A DNA stretch of 10,377 nt. It comes from an uncultured archaeon. Lineage in GTDB: Archaea > Thermoproteota > Nitrososphaeria > Nitrososphaerales > Nitrosopumilaceae. Location: the NCBI GenBank assembly GCA_937896495.1, contig CALBNQ010000154.1:1-10377 (forward strand), given 5' to 3'. Below are positions 6,164 to 10,377 of the stretch, piece by piece (position 1 is the first letter of the stretch; each line of letters opens with the position of its first letter). The notes below the pieces were generated by a model. It worked only from the letters and a program-made list of their open reading frames with translations. It ran no database searches and was not told where the DNA came from. Both the position numbers and the translations under genes were made by a program.

Positions 6164-7938
6164 TTTGATACTTTAACTCCAGATAGTGATTTGAATTCTT
6201 CGTTCATTTGATTTTCTAATTGATCAAGTTTTGGCATTTCATCATCTTTGATATCCATTCTTGCTTTTAGGATTAAAGTAATGCTAGACATTGCACGAAT
6301 ATCAGCAAGTGCTGTTCCTTCTTTGATTGCTTGTTGACCTTTCTTGTAAAAGTCAACTAATAATTTCATTAATTTGAATTGTTTCTCAGGACTACAGAAA
6401 GTATCAACATCATCAAATGAGTTTTGTTGTAACAGGCCAATCTTTACCATTCTTGCAACCTCAAGAATTAATTTTTCCTCATCAGGTAATGCTTCTGGAC
6501 CTAAGAGTCTTACAATTTCTTTTAGTGTATCCTCTCTTTGTAAAACTCCATAAACTTGACTTCTAAGTTCAAACCAATCTTCACTAATATTTTCACCCCA
6601 CCATTTTGCAATATCTCCAAGATATCCAGAATAGCTGTTCATCCAATTAATTGATGGGTAATGTCTTGAATATGCTAATTTTGCATCAAGTGCCCAGAAA
6701 GTTTTGATAAATCTCATTGTGTGAGTTGTAACTGGTTCTGTAAAGTCACCACCAGATGGAGATACTGCTCCAATTAATGTAACTGAACCATCACGGTCTG
6801 GACTTCCAGCAGCTCTAACTCTACCTGCTCTTTCATAAAATTCTGCTAATCTTGATGCAAGGTATGATGGATAACCTTCTTCAGCAGGCATCTCTTCTAA
6901 TCTACCACTCATTTCTCTTAGGGCTTCGGCCCATCTACTTGTAGAATCAGCAACTAGTACAACATCTTTACCCATATCTCTATAATATTCTGCAATTGTT
7001 ACACCAGTGTAGATACTTGCTTCTCTTGCAGCTACTGGCATGTTACTAGTATTTGCAACAAGGACAGTTCTGTCCATGAGTGGTTTTCCACTACGTGGAT
7101 CTTTTAGGTGTGGGAATTCAACAAGTACTTCAGTCATTTCGTTTCCTCGTTCACCACAACCGATGTAAACTACGACTTGGGAATTTGCCCATTTTGCGAT
7201 TTGGTGTAGAGTAACAGTTTTTCCTGTACCAAATGCTCCAGGAATAGAACCAGTTCCACCTTTTGCAATTGGGAAGAATGTGTCAATTACACGTTGTCCA
7301 GTGAGTAATGGAACAGTTGGATCATATCTACTCTTGTATGGACGTGGTTTTCTTACAGGCCACTTGTGATACATTTTAAGTTCAATAGTTTCACCGTCTT
7401 TCTCAGTTGTTGCTAAAACAGATTCTAAATCATAATCGCCTTCGGAAACCATGTTTGAAATTGTTCCACCTTTATGATCTGGTGGAACCATAATGGAATG
7501 ATCAATTAAATCAGTTTCTTGAACAGTACCAATTACATTTCCTGCTGCAACTTGATCACCATTACTTACAGTTGGAACAAAGTGATATTTTTTGGTCATA
7601 TCAACTGGAGTAGTTGTGATACCTCTTCCAATGAATGAACCAGATGCTTTAGATAATTCTCTTAGAGGTCTTTGAATTCCATCATAAAGTTGTCCAATGA
7701 TTCCTGGACCTAGTAAAACACTAAGTGGGTTTCCAGTTCCTACTACAGGTTCACCTGGTTTTAATCCACTTGTTGATTCGTAAACTTGGATAAATGCAAC
7801 ATCTCCTGTTAATCTAATAACTTCACCAACTAATTTTGAATCTCCAACAGTTACAGTTTCATACATTTTTGCTTCAGACATACCATCAGCCCTAACTGCA
7901 GGACCACTTACCCAAACAATTCTTCCTTGAGCTGCCAT
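6160..7938 (-). CDS. atpA: A-type ATP synthase subunit A (catalytic)
   Basis: The catalytic subunit: ADP + phosphate <-> ATP in the cytoplasmic A3B3 head. The ATG at 7938 gives 592 residues, normal for the family including the A-type 'bulge' insert (about residues 110-190). The P-loop is GAFGTGKT (234-241), and [13 protein letters not shown] holds the catalytic Glu (E263). These fall on the same numbers as I recall for Pyrococcus subunit A when the ATG is used. [21 protein letters not shown] and the [11 protein letters not shown] segment are typical. A GTG at 7953 would add five residues (MNKEK), but a GGTGA Shine-Dalgarno lies 11 nt before the ATG and overlaps that GTG, so the ATG is preferred. 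The gene follows the atpE stop by 7 nt and overlaps the atpB start by 4 nt. Confidence 0.97.
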   Translation of the reverse strand: MAAQGRIVWVSGPAVRADGMSEAKMYETVTVGDSKLVGEVIRLTGDVAFIQVYESTSGLKPGEPVVGTGNPLSVLLGPGIIGQLYDGIQRPLRELSKASGSFIGRGITTTPVDMTKKYHFVPTVSNGDQVAAGNVIGTVQETDLIDHSIMVPPDHKGGTISNMVSEGDYDLESVLATTEKDGETIELKMYHKWPVRKPRPYKSRYDPTVPLLTGQRVIDTFFPIAKGGTGSIPGAFGTGKTVTLHQIAKWANSQVVVYIGCGERGNEMTEVLVEFPHLKDPRSGKPLMDRTVLVANTSNMPVAAREASIYTGVTIAEYYRDMGKDVVLVADSTSRWAEALREMSGRLEEMPAEEGYPSYLASRLAEFYERAGRVRAAGSPDRDGSVTLIGAVSPSGGDFTEPVTTHTMRFIKTFWALDAKLAYSRHYPSINWMNSYSGYLGDIAKWWGENISEDWFELRSQVYGVLQREDTLKEIVRLLGPEALPDEEKLILEVARMVKIGLLQQNSFDDVDTFCSPEKQFKLMKLLVDFYKKGQQAIKEGTALADIRAMSSITLILKARMDIKDDEMPKLDQLENQMNEEFKSLSGVKVSN

Positions 7939-7945
7939 TTTTTCT

Positions 7946-8563
7946 TTATTCACCTACTCCGAATTTAGATGCAATTTCTTTCCTAATTAAAGGCTTTAAA
8001 CGATCAATTCTTGCATCAAGTGTATTATCAAAAGTCATTGCACCATCTTTGGATTTTGCAATAATTCCACCAAGACAATCAATTGTATCAGATGACAACT
8101 CAGAACCAGGGAATTGTGATAAATTGGATTGAACAACATCTTTGTCACTAGTATTTGTGGAAACTATAATTTCTGAAGTTCCTAAAATTTGAGTAGATTC
8201 ATCTAAAAGTGATTTAATTAAATTTGAGTAATCACCACTGCGATCAGCATTTGCAACTTGATCAAGTGCTTTTGTGAAGACTTTGTCAACTGCGTCTTCT
8301 AATGCCATTAATTGTTTATTTCTAGCTTCGATATCAGCACTACCAATAATCTGTTTTTCAATTTTATCAGCTTCTTTTTTCCCATCTGCTATGATTTTAT
8401 CATATTCCCCTTCTAATTTAGGAATAGAATCATCTAGAACTTTTTGGGAATCAACTAATGCTGTTTTGATGTTAGATAGTATTGTGGCTTCAGTATTTTT
8501 TAAAATTTTGTCAATTGTACTTTCTAATGAAGAATTAGATGCCAATGCGTGCAGTCGACCCAT
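7946..8563 (-). CDS. atpE: A-type ATP synthase subunit E (peripheral stalk)
   Basis: The peripheral-stalk subunit holding the catalytic head static against the membrane a subunit. It has 205 residues. The N-terminal half (about 10-100) is a long charged helix expected to coil with subunit H. The C-terminal globular part has the family landmarks [11 protein letters not shown] (about 164-174), [13 protein letters not shown] (about 179-191) and the closing RKEIASKFG. The ATG at 8563 is chosen; residues 1-10 ([10 protein letters not shown]) are not part of the conserved core, so a slightly later start cannot be excluded. It is the first gene of the minus-strand cluster and divergent from atpI. 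Its last codons (GGT GAA TAA) form the Shine-Dalgarno for atpA. Confidence 0.93.
   Translation of the reverse strand: MGRLHALASNSSLESTIDKILKNTEATILSNIKTALVDSQKVLDDSIPKLEGEYDKIIADGKKEADKIEKQIIGSADIEARNKQLMALEDAVDKVFTKALDQVANADRSGDYSNLIKSLLDESTQILGTSEIIVSTNTSDKDVVQSNLSQFPGSELSSDTIDCLGGIIAKSKDGAMTFDNTLDARIDRLKPLIRKEIASKFGVGE
7950..7954 (-). promoter_or_regulatory. Shine-Dalgarno GGTGA deciding the atpA start
   Basis: GGTGA, complementary to the archaeal 16S rRNA 3' end (CACCTC type), lies across the last codons of atpE and ends 11 nt before the ATG at 7938. It includes the competing GTG at 7953, making that codon unlikely as the start of atpA. Confidence 0.6.
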
Positions 8564-8601
8564 AATGGATTTTAATGTTTGGGAAATGTTGCTTCAGAAA
8601 G

Positions 8602-8609
8602 ATATTAAA
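8602..8609. promoter_or_regulatory. TATA-like box in the atpE/atpI divergent intergenic region
   Basis: ATATTAAA (plus) reads TTTAATAT on the minus strand and can act as a TATA box in either direction. Its centre is about 30 nt upstream of the atpI TTG start at 8636, which predicts a nearly leaderless atpI mRNA. It is about 42 nt upstream of the atpE ATG, which would give a leader of about 16 nt. A second AT-rich box at 8613-8620 (TATTAAAT) could serve atpE with a longer leader. Assignment of each box to a gene is inferred from spacing only. Confidence 0.45.
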
Positions 8610-8635
8610 CTCTATTAAATTACCCGAAATTTGTC

Positions 8636-10377
8636 TTGGGAACTGCCGATCTTAAACTTGGAACCGTAATTTTGCCAAGAAGTGAATCTCCAAAAGCGAT
8701 TTCAAGATTGACGGAATTCGAATGGTATCACAAAATTGATTCTGCAAATGACTTAGTTACACCTGAGATTGATGATCTTTTACTTCAAGCACAACAAACA
8801 TTCCAATCAATTGATGATGTAATCAAAGGAATGGGAATTCCATTAGAGGTAGGAATTATGGAGATTTTATTCAAAGGGACAGTAATTAAGAAAAAAGATT
8901 ATGAGATTAATGAAATTGAAGAGATGGTAGCTGATCTCACAAAAGAGGCACCATCAATAATTGATGAGCCTACAAAATTATTAGAAGAGGCATCAAATAC
9001 GAGACTATCCATTGAAGAATACAGTTCCCTCAAAGAAACTCTAGAAGTTATCAAAAAGATGAAAATTGATTTATCAGGATTTGGATTAATGAAATATTTC
9101 TTTACAAATCTCTTTGTGATTAATACTGCAGATTATGATGAAATTAGTCGCTCACTTGATGGTGTAACTATTTCAAAATATGAATTAGAAAATAAAGAAA
9201 AATCTGCAATTTTGGTAATTTCTGATACCAGTGATTCAGAAAAGGTCCTCAAAGTTCTTAGAAGTTTTAATTCTAATACATTTAAGATTCCAGAAGGTTT
9301 TCCACAAATTCCAAGTGAAGCATATGCATTAGCAGAATCAAAAATTAAGGAATTAACTACAAAACAATCAACAATTAAAAAACAATTATCAAAACTGGCA
9401 AAAAAATCTAGACGTGATATTTTAGCATTACATGAAAAATCACTAGTAGCAAAAGATGTTCTTGAGACTTTGAGAAAACCAGGAGGTACAAAGAATTTTG
9501 CAGTTATTCAAGGATTCATTCCTGCAAAGATGGAATCAAAATTTACAAATTCAACAAAGCAATGGATGTCAGTAGTTGAAGATATTACAGATCCTAAAAT
9601 GAAGGAAGAGATTCCAACATTATTTAACAATAGAAAATTTGTTAGGACTTTTGAAGTAATTACAAAAAGTCAAGGAATTCCAAAGGCAGGAGAGCCAGAT
9701 CCTACTCCAATGATTGCACTAATGTGGCCAATTTTTTATGGATTGATGTTTGCAGATATGGGTCACGGATTATTATTAATGGCATTAGGTTTACTATTCA
9801 AGTTTAAGGGACAAGGAGAACTCTCCAGATGGGGAATGCTCATTGCAATTTCTGGTGCATCAGCTGCGATAGCGGGTGTTGGTGCAGGTGAAGCGTTTGG
9901 ATTCCACCTTGATCATATGGGACCATTTGAAGGACTATTAGAAGAGGGAGGAGCATTACACTCAGTAAGCTGGATTGTAGGTGTACTTAGTGTTGCTGAA
10001 TTAACATTTGATCAAGTAATTGATATTCTCAAAGTTTCATTATTCATAGGAATTGTACATCTAGTTTGGGCAATGGCTTTACGAATAGTTAGATTATTCA
10101 AAGATGGTGAGAAATTAGTAGTGTTCACTGAAGCAATTCCAAACTTGGTTCTTTATGGAGGAATTGTAGTAGTGATGATGTGTGCAATTGGTTCACAGTA
10201 TGATGTCATGAATATGTACTCCAAAGTTCACACAGAAGCAGTTCCTTGGGTGACAATGTTCTTAGGAGATTGGGCCCAAGTTTGGATTATTACAAGAATT
10301 TCAATTGTTATGATTTTAGCATCAATGGTTATCATGATGATTGGAGGTATAATGCATGCAAAGAAACATCCAGATTC
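8636..10377 (+). CDS. atpI: A-type ATP synthase subunit I/a (membrane stator), C-terminus cut by window edge
   Basis: The membrane stator subunit that forms the ion half-channels against the K ring. The frame is open from a TTG at 8636 to the right edge: 580 codons without a stop, so perhaps the last 100 residues are missing. Residues 1-350 are the cytoplasmic N-terminal domain. It opens with MGTADLKLGTVILPRSES and includes a long charged coiled-coil stretch (about 225-285). The membrane part begins at the family landmark GEPDPTPMIALMWPIFYGLM (from about residue 352), followed by FADMGHG and several hydrophobic helices. The essential TM arginine is probably beyond the edge. The TTG is the only start codon before the conserved core: upstream the frame reaches TAA at 8606-8608 without ATG or GTG. 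The gene is divergent from atpE, 72 nt between start codons, so the stator is expressed from its own promoter. Confidence 0.95.
   Translation, partial: MGTADLKLGTVILPRSESPKAISRLTEFEWYHKIDSANDLVTPEIDDLLLQAQQTFQSIDDVIKGMGIPLEVGIMEILFKGTVIKKKDYEINEIEEMVADLTKEAPSIIDEPTKLLEEASNTRLSIEEYSSLKETLEVIKKMKIDLSGFGLMKYFFTNLFVINTADYDEISRSLDGVTISKYELENKEKSAILVISDTSDSEKVLKVLRSFNSNTFKIPEGFPQIPSEAYALAESKIKELTTKQSTIKKQLSKLAKKSRRDILALHEKSLVAKDVLETLRKPGGTKNFAVIQGFIPAKMESKFTNSTKQWMSVVEDITDPKMKEEIPTLFNNRKFVRTFEVITKSQGIPKAGEPDPTPMIALMWPIFYGLMFADMGHGLLLMALGLLFKFKGQGELSRWGMLIAISGASAAIAGVGAGEAFGFHLDHMGPFEGLLEEGGALHSVSWIVGVLSVAELTFDQVIDILKVSLFIGIVHLVWAMALRIVRLFKDGEKLVVFTEAIPNLVLYGGIVVVMMCAIGSQYDVMNMYSKVHTEAVPWVTMFLGDWAQVWIITRISIVMILASMVIMMIGGIMHAKKHPD

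Noticed and set aside
5497..6176. Three overlapping plus-strand frames opposite atpB
   Set aside because: They are antisense to a highly conserved gene, with low-complexity composition and no recognisable domain.
7939..7953. GTG at 7953 as the start of atpA, adding five residues
   Set aside because: The GTG is part of the GGTGA Shine-Dalgarno and overlaps the atpE stop region; the ATG at 7938 has proper spacing and matches the family N-terminus.
8274..8618. 114-residue plus-strand frame opposite atpE
   Set aside because: It is antisense to atpE and shows no motif; the atpE frame has clear subunit E landmarks.

Overview
The window is a stretch of chromosome from an AT-rich archaeon, most probably a marine ammonia-oxidising Nitrosopumilus-like member of the Nitrososphaerota (Thaumarchaeota). 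The evidence is an archaeal A-type ATP synthase, an archaeal PyrB/PyrI aspartate transcarbamoylase, a secreted protein with the Cys-Leu-Ile-Ala-Thr-Ala ('CFI-box') C-terminal motif that is abundant in this phylum, TATA-like boxes about 28-30 nt upstream of start codons (nearly leaderless transcripts), and frequent TTG starts. The lineage is judged from the proteins and base composition only; no rRNA is present.

Left part (1-2136, minus strand): a secreted or cell-surface CFI-box protein cut by the left window edge (467 codons visible, no stop), preceded by a stand-alone Lon substrate-binding-domain protein that starts with TTG. Middle (2187-3619): pyrB (minus) and pyrI (plus) are divergent, with only 41 nt between their ATGs. 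That gap holds one TATA-like box for each direction. Together the two genes encode the catalytic and regulatory chains of aspartate transcarbamoylase, the committed step of pyrimidine synthesis.

Right part (3652-10377): the A-type ATP synthase locus. On the minus strand, in order of transcription, are atpE (peripheral stalk), atpA (catalytic), atpB (non-catalytic), atpD (central stalk), an unnamed 43-residue charged helical microprotein, and atpK (proteolipid rotor ring, with a predicted signal peptide). atpA/atpB overlap by 4 nt, and the microprotein starts 1 nt after the atpD stop. atpK appears to have its own TATA box. The membrane subunit atpI (a subunit) is transcribed divergently on the plus strand from a 72-nt intergenic region and is cut by the right edge. 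No gene recognisable as subunit C, F or full-length H is in the window.

The window is mostly core metabolism. The items most worth a second look are the 43-aa microprotein embedded in the ATP synthase operon, the compact divergent pyrB/pyrI promoter, the Na+-ligand-like residues in the rotor subunit, the three TTG starts, and the split, reduced ATP synthase gene order. I see no tRNA, rRNA, CRISPR array or mobile element.
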